This document shows positions 45,790 to 53,094 of a DNA stretch of 64,000 nucleotides, in pieces (the stretch's first letter is position 1; each line of letters starts with the position of its first letter). Under the pieces are notes generated by a model that saw nothing but the letters and a program-made list of their open reading frames with translations, was not told where the DNA came from and searched no databases. Source of the stretch: CAYVVD01 sp964454975 (GTDB lineage Bacteria; Bacteroidota; Ignavibacteria; Kapaibacteriales; UBA2268); contig CAYVVD010000006.1 in NCBI GenBank assembly GCA_964454975.1, forward strand, positions 1 through 64,000, written 5' to 3'. Position numbers and translations under genes: made by a program.

Positions 45790-45867
45790 CATGCTTCGAC
45801 TCCGCTCAGCATGAAACAAAAATTGAATCTTCCCTTTTTTTATCACACTAAGCGAAGTCGGAGTGTG
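45790..45867. repeat. Paired palindromes upstream of mfd
   Basis: Two hairpins, CATGCT...AGCATG (45790-45813) and CACACT...AGTGTG (45844-45867), carry nearly the same core in opposite orientation (CGACTCCGCT and the complement of CGACTTCGCT). They lie between SemiSWEET and mfd. The form matches widespread dispersed intergenic palindromes; a regulatory role is not shown. Confidence 0.5.
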
Positions 45868-45937
45868 GTAAATAACTTAAAAGGCTTGTTGTTATACTTC
45901 AATAATTCCAATTTTCTATAAAAACAAGGGGGTGGGC

Positions 45938-46186
45938 TTACCCGTGCTTTACTTTCATCACCAGAATAATCGAAACAAATATCAAGGTTACAATATTAGC
46001 AAATATTATAGGCGCCTGCTCAATCAATATCCCGTAATACAACCATAAAATAACTCCACTTGTAAATATCAGATACATAACGAGGGAAATGTCCCTTGTC
46101 TGCTTAGTTTTTAAAACAAGGACAACTTGTGGCAGGAAAGCAATAGTTGTTAATATCGCTGCAGTTGTTCCGATAATTAATTCCAT
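45938..46186 (-). CDS. SemiSWEET family sugar transporter
   Basis: An 82-residue protein with three membrane helices, the half-size bacterial form of SWEET sugar uniporters that works as a dimer. The PQ-loop-type motif AFLPQVVLVLKTKQTRDISL lies in the first helix, followed by SGVILWLYYGILI with the conserved Trp and helix three (IFANIVTLIFVSIILVM). Its ATG comes two bases after the preceding stop, in a series with hflX and a 63-residue protein. Confidence 0.9.
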   Translation of the reverse strand: MELIIGTTAAILTTIAFLPQVVLVLKTKQTRDISLVMYLIFTSGVILWLYYGILIEQAPIIFANIVTLIFVSIILVMKVKHG

Positions 46187-46378
46187 TTATTCCTCTTCTT
46201 CATAATTCATTTCGACTGAAGTCCCGGGTTTTAACCTGATGTTAAGGGGATCGTAGTTAAATCTCTTTATCCTGTCGAGCATCTCCTGCCTGTTCAATTT
46301 CCTGCTTGCCCAGATTACATACCTGACATCTTTTCGCGTGTCCCTCATAACATTTTTTACCCTGTTTCTTTCTTCCAT
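46187..46378 (-). CDS. Small basic protein of unknown function
   Basis: 63 residues, charged, no membrane segment (NVMRDTRKDVRYVIWASRKL, then RIKRFNYDPLNIRLKPGTS). I do not recognise a family. Its ATG shares one base with the hflX stop (TGATG) and its stop adjoins the SemiSWEET start, so tight packing between two real genes supports it being translated. Confidence 0.55.
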   Translation of the reverse strand: MEERNRVKNVMRDTRKDVRYVIWASRKLNRQEMLDRIKRFNYDPLNIRLKPGTSVEMNYEEEE

Positions 46379-47649
46379 CAGTTTATCCTGAATTCCCTGA
46401 AATAATGGTCAAATAGTTGCTGTTTCTCAGGTAATACCCTGACATTATATATTGTTCCCTGGTCCTTATCTTCTTTATTAATTATGTCAACAGTCGAATA
46501 TAAGATATTGACGAGCGATGATTTTGCCCAGGGTAGCATTATTTTCATTTCATTGCTGTTTATTTCGTACTGGCGCTGCATTTCATCAAGCAATTGCCGG
46601 ATGTTAATTCCTCGCTTTGCCGAAATAAAAATACTCCCGGGATACTCTTCCCTGATTTTTTGAATACCTTCAAGTTCCTCAAGATTATCAATTTTATTAA
46701 ATATTATAAGTGAATCTTTAATATCAATATTCAGGCTTTTTAATGTTGAGTTTACAACTTCGATATGTTCCCTGAATTGCTTTTGGCTAATGTCAACAAC
46801 ATGCAGCAGAAATTCTGCTTCACGGGCTTCAGCCAATGTACTTCGAAATGATGCTACCAAATGAGCAGGCAATTTTCTGATAAATCCAACGGTATCAGAA
46901 ATAAGCGCTTTAGTGCCCGATGGTAATTCAAATGAACGGACTGTCGTATCAAGAGTGGCAAATAACTTATCTTCTATATATACATCGGTATTGGTCAACA
47001 ATTTCATCAAGGTTGACTTACCTGCGTTTGTATAGCCAACAAGCGCATAACGCGGCAAACGTTCGCGGTTTTTCCTTTGCTCCGATTTCTGAACATCAAT
47101 ATCTGCGAGCTTTTCTTTTAGCCTTCCAATTTTATCCCTGATAATACGGCGGTCGGTTTCTATCTGAGTCTCACCGGGGCCTTTTGTTCCAATACCACCA
47201 AATTGTTTTGAAAGGTGTGTCCACATTCTCGTAAGACGGGGGAGGATATATTGGAGCTGGGCAAGCTCTACCTGGGTCTTCGCCTCAAGGGTTTTTGCCC
47301 GTTCTGCGAAAATATCGAGGATAATACCGCTTCTGTCAAGCACTTTAATATTTAATTTGTTTTCAAGGTTTCTCGCCTGAACAGAGCTTAAGTCATTGTC
47401 AAAAATCACTAAATCAATGTTTTCTATTTCGATAATTTGAGATATTTCTTCAACCTTACCGGATCCAATAAGGGTTGCCTTATTATACGTGGCAAGCTCC
47501 TGGTAAATAAGCTCAACTACATCAGCGCCGGCAGTCTTGGCAAGAAAGGCGAGCTCTTCAAGGTGTTGAATCGTTACCTCCCTGTCGCCTCCCTTCCTGG
47601 TTGCCGAAATTGCGAGCGCTCGCTCTTGTTTTGGGCCTGTTTCTATCAT
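46378..47649 (-). CDS. hflX: GTPase HflX
   Basis: A ribosome-associated GTPase that splits or rescues stalled ribosomes under stress. It is 423 residues. The N-terminal domain has LIFDNDLSSVQARNLE; the glycine-rich GGIGTKGPGETQIETDRR linker is diagnostic. The G domain shows G1 GYTNAGKSTLMKLL, G3 DTVGFIRKLP and G4 NKID. It is first in a three-gene minus-strand operon. Confidence 0.95.
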   Translation of the reverse strand: MIETGPKQERALAISATRKGGDREVTIQHLEELAFLAKTAGADVVELIYQELATYNKATLIGSGKVEEISQIIEIENIDLVIFDNDLSSVQARNLENKLNIKVLDRSGIILDIFAERAKTLEAKTQVELAQLQYILPRLTRMWTHLSKQFGGIGTKGPGETQIETDRRIIRDKIGRLKEKLADIDVQKSEQRKNRERLPRYALVGYTNAGKSTLMKLLTNTDVYIEDKLFATLDTTVRSFELPSGTKALISDTVGFIRKLPAHLVASFRSTLAEAREAEFLLHVVDISQKQFREHIEVVNSTLKSLNIDIKDSLIIFNKIDNLEELEGIQKIREEYPGSIFISAKRGINIRQLLDEMQRQYEINSNEMKIMLPWAKSSLVNILYSTVDIINKEDKDQGTIYNVRVLPEKQQLFDHYFREFRIN

Positions 47650-47741
47650 GCGTCTAAAAATAAACTTAATTTACTAAAATATACTGCTGAATAAGCACGT
47701 ATATTAGCATAAATTAATTTGCGCTATAGATTGTGATAAAA

Positions 47742-47763
47742 TACATTGCTACTCAGCAATACA
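47742..47763 (+). promoter_or_regulatory. Leader hairpin upstream of trx, shared with the ccoG leader
   Basis: TACATTGCTACTCAGCAATACA contains the stem ATTGCT/AGCAAT around a four-base loop, 52 bases before the thioredoxin start. It matches 56072-56093 at 18 of 22 positions (shown here in full length only by position comparison). A shared 5' leader structure or dispersed element. Confidence 0.4.
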
Positions 47764-47814
47764 GATGTATGATTATCGTTATTACCATTAAATGACAAAC
47801 ATTACGGAGAGAAA

Positions 47815-48183
47815 ATGGAGCATTTAACAAAAGAATCATTCCTCAAAAAAGTTTTCAACTTCGAATTGAACAACGAGTGGAAATTTGAAGGCGATAAGCC
47901 ATGTGTTATTGATTTTTATGCAGACTGGTGCGGGCCGTGCAAGATGGTTTCACCTATTTTTGAAGAGCTTTCGCAGGAATATTCCGGCAAAGTGGATATT
48001 TACAAGATTGATACTGAAGCCCAGACAGAACTCGCTTCGGCTTTTGGTATCAGGAGTATACCTTCGGTGCTTTTTGTGCCGATGGCAGATAAGCCGAGGA
48101 TGACAGTAGGTGCGCTACCCAAAGAAGGGTATATAGAAGCTATAAAAGATATTCTTGGTGTTGACCACCCTTCGAAGAATTAA
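47815..48183 (+). CDS. trx: Thioredoxin
   Basis: 122 residues. Classical thioredoxin with the redox site YADWCGPCKMVSP, SIPSVLFVPMADKP and the conserved cis-proline (IRSIPS). It reduces protein disulfides in the cytoplasm; no signal peptide. A GGAGA ribosome binding site precedes the ATG. A hairpin in its leader resembles one before ccoG. DUF6132 follows 57 bases after its stop. Confidence 0.95.
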   Translation: MEHLTKESFLKKVFNFELNNEWKFEGDKPCVIDFYADWCGPCKMVSPIFEELSQEYSGKVDIYKIDTEAQTELASAFGIRSIPSVLFVPMADKPRMTVGALPKEGYIEAIKDILGVDHPSKN

Positions 48184-48240
48184 GAATTTTGAATTATTGA
48201 GATTTACTACACTTTCATCGTGGTGTATATCTTTAAGAGA

Positions 48241-48429
48241 ATGAACAAATACTTTAAAATATCACTTTTTGTAATCCTTGGCGCTATTGCCGGATACGCC
48301 TACTACTTTTTCGTTGGCTGTACAAGCGGTTCATGCCCGTTAACCTCCAACTGGCTTATAATGACTGTCTATGGCGCTGTTTTTGGATTGATAATCGGTC
48401 TGCCCGAAAAGAAAAAAAATTCTGCTTAA
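48241..48429 (+). CDS. DUF6132-type small membrane protein
   Basis: 62 residues from the ATG at 48241, with two membrane helices (ISLFVILGAIAGYAYYFFVG and IMTVYGAVFGLIIGL) bridged by CTSGSCPLTSN, a two-cysteine loop seen in DUF6132 proteins of Bacteroidota. Function unknown; a role in redox or sulfur handling is suggested only by the cysteines and the adjacent thioredoxin. Confidence 0.75.
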   Translation: MNKYFKISLFVILGAIAGYAYYFFVGCTSGSCPLTSNWLIMTVYGAVFGLIIGLPEKKKNSA

Positions 48430-48477
48430 ATCGTGGAAGATGTTCTAACCCTCGCGCATATACCAGTGACATGAAGC

Positions 48478-48661
48478 CTTCAGGCCGGGGAAATAGACTG
48501 AAAAAAGCGCAGGGTCTTAGCCCTGAAGTTGAATTTGGACAATTCCAAGAAATAGCCCCTTAGGTGCGTTAACTTAGTAGAACAAAATGTAAATAACATC
48601 ATAGTCCCCACTGCCCTTTGCGTTGCAATCTGCCTCTACAGGGGCTGACTTTAATCCCCTG
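48478..48661. repeat. Palindrome-rich intergenic stretch
   Basis: The 429-base spacer 48430-48858 holds no credible gene. It contains CTTCAGG/CCTGAAG (48478-48484 and 48522-48528) with an inner AGGG-TCTTAG-CCCT hairpin, and CAGGGG/CCCCTG (48639-48644 and 48656-48661). These look like dispersed palindromic units. Confidence 0.5.
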
Positions 48662-48733
48662 GCAAAAATGCCGGGGGCAAGAATACTTCAACCGTTTTTC
48701 AGTAGAATAGAGATATATCCGGTGATTATTATT

Positions 48734-48767
48734 AGATGTACTCAACTTCCAAAGTGGAGTACATCTC
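48734..48767. repeat. Palindromic intergenic repeat, copy 2
   Basis: A hairpin with perfect 10-bp outer arms AGATGTACTC and GAGTACATCT and inner ACTT/AAGT. It matches 4412-4445 at 27 of 34 positions. The outer stem is better preserved here than in copy 1. Confidence 0.65.
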
Positions 48768-48828
48768 CAAATTACTGCACCACTACAAATCTGCCGGTTA
48801 CTAATTCATTCCACCGCTCCATTTTTCT

Positions 48829-48836
48829 TATATTTG
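48829..48836 (+). promoter_or_regulatory. Possible Bacteroidota-type -7 element before the flippase gene
   Basis: TATATTTG fits the TAnnTTTG -7 consensus known for Bacteroidota primary sigma factor and lies 23 bases before the TTG start codon. No clear -33 element is seen, so this is a weak call. Confidence 0.3.
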
Positions 48837-48858
48837 TCCCATTAATCATGGCGGTGTA

Positions 48859-50322
48859 TTGAAGGAACAAATCAAAGCTCTTGCAGGCCAGACTCTAATC
48901 TACGGTACGCTCACGATAGTCGGGCGATTCCTTACCTTTCTGCTTACTCCGCTATATACAAATTATCTTTCGATGAATGAATTTGGCGAGATAACATTTA
49001 TCCTGCCGCTTTTTGCTTTCATCAATATCCTCTTCTCATTCGGAATGGAAACCACTTTCCTGCGTTTCTATGATAAAAATGACATCGAAAAATCCCGGAA
49101 GGTATTCTCACATTCATTTCTGTTAATATTTCTTATCAGCAGTATTTCTACATTTCTTGTATTGCTTAACACAGGCGCCATGGCAGGTTATATCTCGGGT
49201 GAGCCGCATGCAGAAAGGTTAATCGCTATCGGAATATTTATCCCACTCACCGATGCCCTGATGATGGTGCCATACGGGCTGCTTCGTATGACAAACAAAG
49301 CCGGGCAGTTTGCCCTGACAAAATTCGGGTTGATACTGATAGCAGTCGTTTTGAACTTCGTTTTTGTTGTCACCATGGGCAGGGGAAGTGTAGGCGTCCT
49401 GGAAGCACAGTTGATCGCAAATATTGCGGGAGTATTATACTTCTCTAAACTAATCCTTGGACATTTAAATTTCAAAATAGATTCTCATTTGTTAAAAGAA
49501 ATGCTTCGTTTTGGCCTGCCCACTATTCCTGCAAGTTTTTCTGCAATTGTGTTACAGGTAGCAGATAAGCCGTTGTTTAAATTTATCACAGGCGACCTGG
49601 AGCAACTCGCACAATACGGCGCCGGATATAAGCTCGGTATTCCGATGATGCTCCTTGTCACAGCCTTTGATTACGCATGGAAGCCGTTTTATTTAAACAA
49701 CCACGAAGAGGAAGGCGCCAAAAGACTATTCGGCCGAGTATTAACGTATTTCACACTTGCTGCAGCATTGTTATTTCTTGCAGCAACACTGTTCCTTGAT
49801 TATATAGTCCGGTTGCCATTTTTTGGTGGCAATCTGATAAATCCCGACTATTACGAGGCTTTAGCAATTGTCCCTGTTATCCTGGGAGCCTATTACTTCA
49901 ATGGTTTATTCTCGAATTTTGCTGCAGGAATTAATATCACCAAAAAAACCAGCTATTTCCCACTTGCAATTGGTGCGGCAGCAATACTAAACATTGTGTT
50001 AAACCTCCTGCTAATACCTGACTTTGGGTACTGGGGTGCTGCATGGGCAACACTTGCCGCTTACATGCTTAGCGCAGTTATAATCTATTTCTATTCGAAC
50101 AAGATATATCCTTTGCAATACGAATGGGGAAAGGTTCTATCAATTCTTACTAGTGCCATTTTGATTTCGGCAGTATCTGAGTATCTACTTGATTTTGGTA
50201 TCTCTTATTCTGATTTCTTCATAAAAATTGCTTTATCTGCATTATTTATAATTGTCTTGTTTGCATCCGGAATCGTAAAGTTAAACCAGATAAAAGAAAT
50301 TTTAAGAAGTCTTAAAAAATGA
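48859..50322 (+). CDS. Oligosaccharide flippase (Wzx/MATE-like)
   Basis: A 487-residue polytopic membrane protein of the polysaccharide biosynthesis/flippase superfamily, moving lipid-linked glycans across the membrane. The start GQTLIYGTLTIVGRFLTFLL, PLYTNYLSMNEFGE and MMVPYGLLRMTNKAGQF are typical, with about 14 hydrophobic helices. It begins at TTG (48859): similarity starts at once and no in-frame ATG is near. Glycan partners are not in the window. It overlaps ccoI by four bases (ATGA), an odd partner for a respiratory gene. Confidence 0.85.
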   Translation: MKEQIKALAGQTLIYGTLTIVGRFLTFLLTPLYTNYLSMNEFGEITFILPLFAFINILFSFGMETTFLRFYDKNDIEKSRKVFSHSFLLIFLISSISTFLVLLNTGAMAGYISGEPHAERLIAIGIFIPLTDALMMVPYGLLRMTNKAGQFALTKFGLILIAVVLNFVFVVTMGRGSVGVLEAQLIANIAGVLYFSKLILGHLNFKIDSHLLKEMLRFGLPTIPASFSAIVLQVADKPLFKFITGDLEQLAQYGAGYKLGIPMMLLVTAFDYAWKPFYLNNHEEEGAKRLFGRVLTYFTLAAALLFLAATLFLDYIVRLPFFGGNLINPDYYEALAIVPVILGAYYFNGLFSNFAAGINITKKTSYFPLAIGAAAILNIVLNLLLIPDFGYWGAAWATLAAYMLSAVIIYFYSNKIYPLQYEWGKVLSILTSAILISAVSEYLLDFGISYSDFFIKIALSALFIIVLFASGIVKLNQIKEILRSLKK

Positions 50323-52757
50323 GCAAGGTAATTGACAAAATAGATGAAAAAATCCAGGAGTTTACTAAAGGCGGTAAGCCTGTTTGTTATCATTGCAGTG
50401 ACATATGTCCTGATGACTCTATAGAAAAAGATGGTAAATATTTCTGCTGCAACGGCTGCTTGTTTGTATTTGAACTTATAAATAAAAAAGACCTGGGCAA
50501 GTATTATGAAATCGCTGACAAAGCGGGGATAACACCAAAAGATTTCGATCCGGGAGAATATGAATTTCTTGAAGATAGTTCAGTTAGCGAAAAGTTGCTC
50601 AAATACACAATTGGAAACCGTTCTAAAATAATTTTTTATCTGCCACAGGTCTATTGTTCCGCATGTATCTGGCTCCTGGAAAACCTTTTCAAAATTGATG
50701 AAGCAATATTTGAGTCCAGGGTTGATTTCCTCAAAAAAGAGATAAGTATCGAATATAACAATGAGAAAACTTCACTAAGAAAAATTGCCGAGCTTCTTAC
50801 AAGGATTGGCTACAGGCCGGAATTGAACCTTGGTGATATTGATTCCAAACCAAAAACCGGCATTGATAAATCCCTTTACTTAAAGTTAGGTGTTGCCGGA
50901 TTTTCATTTGGAAATATTATGCTGTTTGCCTTGCCGGAATATCTTTCCGGTGGTAATGTATCAGGGGATATAAAAACATTTCTTAATTACCTGGCACTCC
51001 TTTTTATACCTCCAGGGATTTATGCCGGTAGCGGTTACATTAAATCTGCATGGCAAAGCCTGAAAATAAAACATATAAACATTGATGTACCAATAAGCAT
51101 TGGCATTTTTGTCCTTGCCGGAAGGAGCATTTACGAAATTTTAACGGGAGCCGGATCCGGTTATGTAGATTCGCTGACGGGGCTTGTGTTTTTCCTGTTA
51201 ATTGGCAGAGTGTTCCAGCAGAAAACATTTCACAATATCACATTTTCCCGCAATTATAAGTCGTATTTTCCCCTTACAGTGCAAAAAGTTGAAAGTGAGT
51301 TGAAAAAATATATTCCGGTAGAGAAAATTGAGCCGGGCGATATGCTTAGCATCAGGAACAATGAAGTTATTGTAGTTGATTCTATTCTCGAAAGCGAAGA
51401 CGCCGAAATTGATTACAGCTTTGTTACCGGTGAATCAAAACCTGTTGCAGTTTCGAAAGGGGATGGTATCTTTTCGGGTGCTAAGTTGATAGGAAAGAGA
51501 GCAATTGTAAGGGCTAAATCAAATTTCGACAGCAGTTACCTGACTGAACTTTGGAATTCAGGCTCTTTTTCAAATTATAAACAGAGTTTTGTATCTAAAC
51601 TCTCAGATAAAGCAGCAAAGTATTTCACAATAGTTGTTTTGCTGCTTTCAATAATCACCTTTATTTACTGGGCCGGAAAAGATATCAACACAGCTATGAA
51701 TGCAGTAACAGCAGTATTAATAATCGCATGTCCATGTGCAATTGCTTTGTCAATTCCTTTCACATATGGTACTGCAATGCGCATTTTTGCCAGAGCCGGC
51801 TTTTTTATTAAAGATGACAAGATAATCGAGTTGTTATCAAAAATCACTTCTGTAATTTTTGATAAAACAGGTACGCTCACAAGCTCCGGTAAGGGCCAAA
51901 TTATTTATGAAGGGGAAGAACTATCAGAAATTGAGGAGTCGCTTGTTAAAAGCGCTGCAGTAAACTCGACACACCCCCACAGCGTTTCAATTTCCGGATT
52001 ATTTGAAAAAGAGATTCATACTCCTGACCATTACACAGAAGTACCCGGTCTCGGGATACATGCTAAAATCAATGGATATGATGTGAAACTTGGCAAATAT
52101 TCATGGGTAAGTCCCGGCACTACCAAAGATGTTGAACCAAAGGAATCGTCAGTAGCTTTAAGTATTAATGATAAGTATAAAGGGGTATTTAAATTAAAAT
52201 CCGGCTTTCGATACGGGATAGACAAGACAGTTAACAGGATTTCCGTTAAATATAAAACAAGCATACTTTCAGGAGACTCAGAGTCTGATGCAGATGAAAT
52301 TATAAAACGGTTTTCAAATGTCTTAGAGACAAAATTCAGACAGTTGCCAAATCAAAAGCTTGATTTTATTCATCAAAAGCAGGCCGATGGTGAATTTATT
52401 TTAATGGTAGGGGATGGGCTGAACGATGCGGGCGCACTAAATAACAGCGACGTTGGAATTGCTGTTACAGACAATACATCCGGTTTCACTCCCGGAAGCG
52501 ATGCTATCATTGATTCTAAATCATTACATAACCTGCCCGAGTTTCTTGAGATTTCAAAAAAATCAATATTCATTGTTTTAACAAGTTATTTTATATCTCT
52601 TCTTTATCATATTTTGGGGTTTTGGTTCGCAACACAAGGTTTATTGTCACCTGTAATAGCAGCAATACTGATGCCATTAAGCTCTATATCAGTGGTTTTG
52701 TTTACAGTACTATCAATCAGACTGATTTCATTAAAGCTAAAAATGAAAATAGATTAA
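50319..52757 (+). CDS. ccoI: Copper-transporting P-type ATPase of cbb3 assembly (CcoI/FixI)
   Basis: An 812-residue P1B ATPase that supplies copper for cbb3 oxidase. The N-terminus has the CcoI-type cysteine-rich domain VCYHCSDICPDD and YFCCNGCLFVFEL, then a heavy-metal-associated-like domain with VYCSACIWLLE. The membrane metal motif is ACPCAIALSIP, the phosphorylation site is FDKTGTLTS, the HP motif is NSTHPHSVS, and the hinge is VGDGLNDAGAL. Start overlaps the flippase stop; the cco genes follow on the same strand after 161 bases. Confidence 0.93.
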   Translation: MSKVIDKIDEKIQEFTKGGKPVCYHCSDICPDDSIEKDGKYFCCNGCLFVFELINKKDLGKYYEIADKAGITPKDFDPGEYEFLEDSSVSEKLLKYTIGNRSKIIFYLPQVYCSACIWLLENLFKIDEAIFESRVDFLKKEISIEYNNEKTSLRKIAELLTRIGYRPELNLGDIDSKPKTGIDKSLYLKLGVAGFSFGNIMLFALPEYLSGGNVSGDIKTFLNYLALLFIPPGIYAGSGYIKSAWQSLKIKHINIDVPISIGIFVLAGRSIYEILTGAGSGYVDSLTGLVFFLLIGRVFQQKTFHNITFSRNYKSYFPLTVQKVESELKKYIPVEKIEPGDMLSIRNNEVIVVDSILESEDAEIDYSFVTGESKPVAVSKGDGIFSGAKLIGKRAIVRAKSNFDSSYLTELWNSGSFSNYKQSFVSKLSDKAAKYFTIVVLLLSIITFIYWAGKDINTAMNAVTAVLIIACPCAIALSIPFTYGTAMRIFARAGFFIKDDKIIELLSKITSVIFDKTGTLTSSGKGQIIYEGEELSEIEESLVKSAAVNSTHPHSVSISGLFEKEIHTPDHYTEVPGLGIHAKINGYDVKLGKYSWVSPGTTKDVEPKESSVALSINDKYKGVFKLKSGFRYGIDKTVNRISVKYKTSILSGDSESDADEIIKRFSNVLETKFRQLPNQKLDFIHQKQADGEFILMVGDGLNDAGALNNSDVGIAVTDNTSGFTPGSDAIIDSKSLHNLPEFLEISKKSIFIVLTSYFISLLYHILGFWFATQGLLSPVIAAILMPLSSISVVLFTVLSIRLISLKLKMKID

Positions 52758-52764
52758 TCAAAAC

Positions 52765-52850
52765 AATTAATCAATTTTCATAAGACAAAAACAGACATTT
52801 CATTCTCTTATTCTTATAATACTACGATAATAAATCAAAATTGATTAATT
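52765..52850. promoter_or_regulatory. Long inverted repeat upstream of the cco operon
   Basis: Perfect 14-bp arms AATTAATCAATTTT (52765-52778) and AAAATTGATTAATT (52837-52850), 58 bases apart, in the ccoI-ccoS spacer. The half-sites ATCAA/TTGAT recall CRP/FNR-family operators, but the spacing and orientation are not the canonical TTGAT-N4-ATCAA. It could be an operator pair or the ccoI transcript end. Confidence 0.4.
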
Positions 52851-52918
52851 TAGCTACTGGTCTATTTGAGCTAAATAACTGCTTTGTAATCCGGGCAGAA
52901 AATAGCGAGTATGATTAA

Positions 52919-53083
52919 ATGACTGTAATAATTGTTTTAATAATAGCAAGCTTATTTGTAGCCACAGGATTCCTCCTGGCATTTTTGTGGGCGGTGAAAA
53001 GCGGCCAGTACGATGATACTTATACTCCCTCCATCAGAGCATTGAACGAGGACATTATAAATAAAGACATAAATAAAAACTGA
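52919..53083 (+). CDS. ccoS: cbb3 oxidase assembly protein CcoS
   Basis: A 54-residue protein: one membrane helix (IIVLIIASLFVATGFLLAFL) followed by WAVKSGQYDDTYTPSIRAL, the hallmark CcoS pattern. CcoS is needed to mature cbb3 oxidase cofactors. It sits between ccoI and ccoNO, ending 11 bases before ccoNO. Confidence 0.9.
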   Translation: MTVIIVLIIASLFVATGFLLAFLWAVKSGQYDDTYTPSIRALNEDIINKDINKN

Positions 53084-53094
53084 ACGAGGTTTCT

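Noticed and set aside
48623..48862. Plus-strand frame of 79 codons before the flippase gene
   Set aside because: It crosses two palindromic repeats and the candidate promoter, and its residues show no recognisable pattern.
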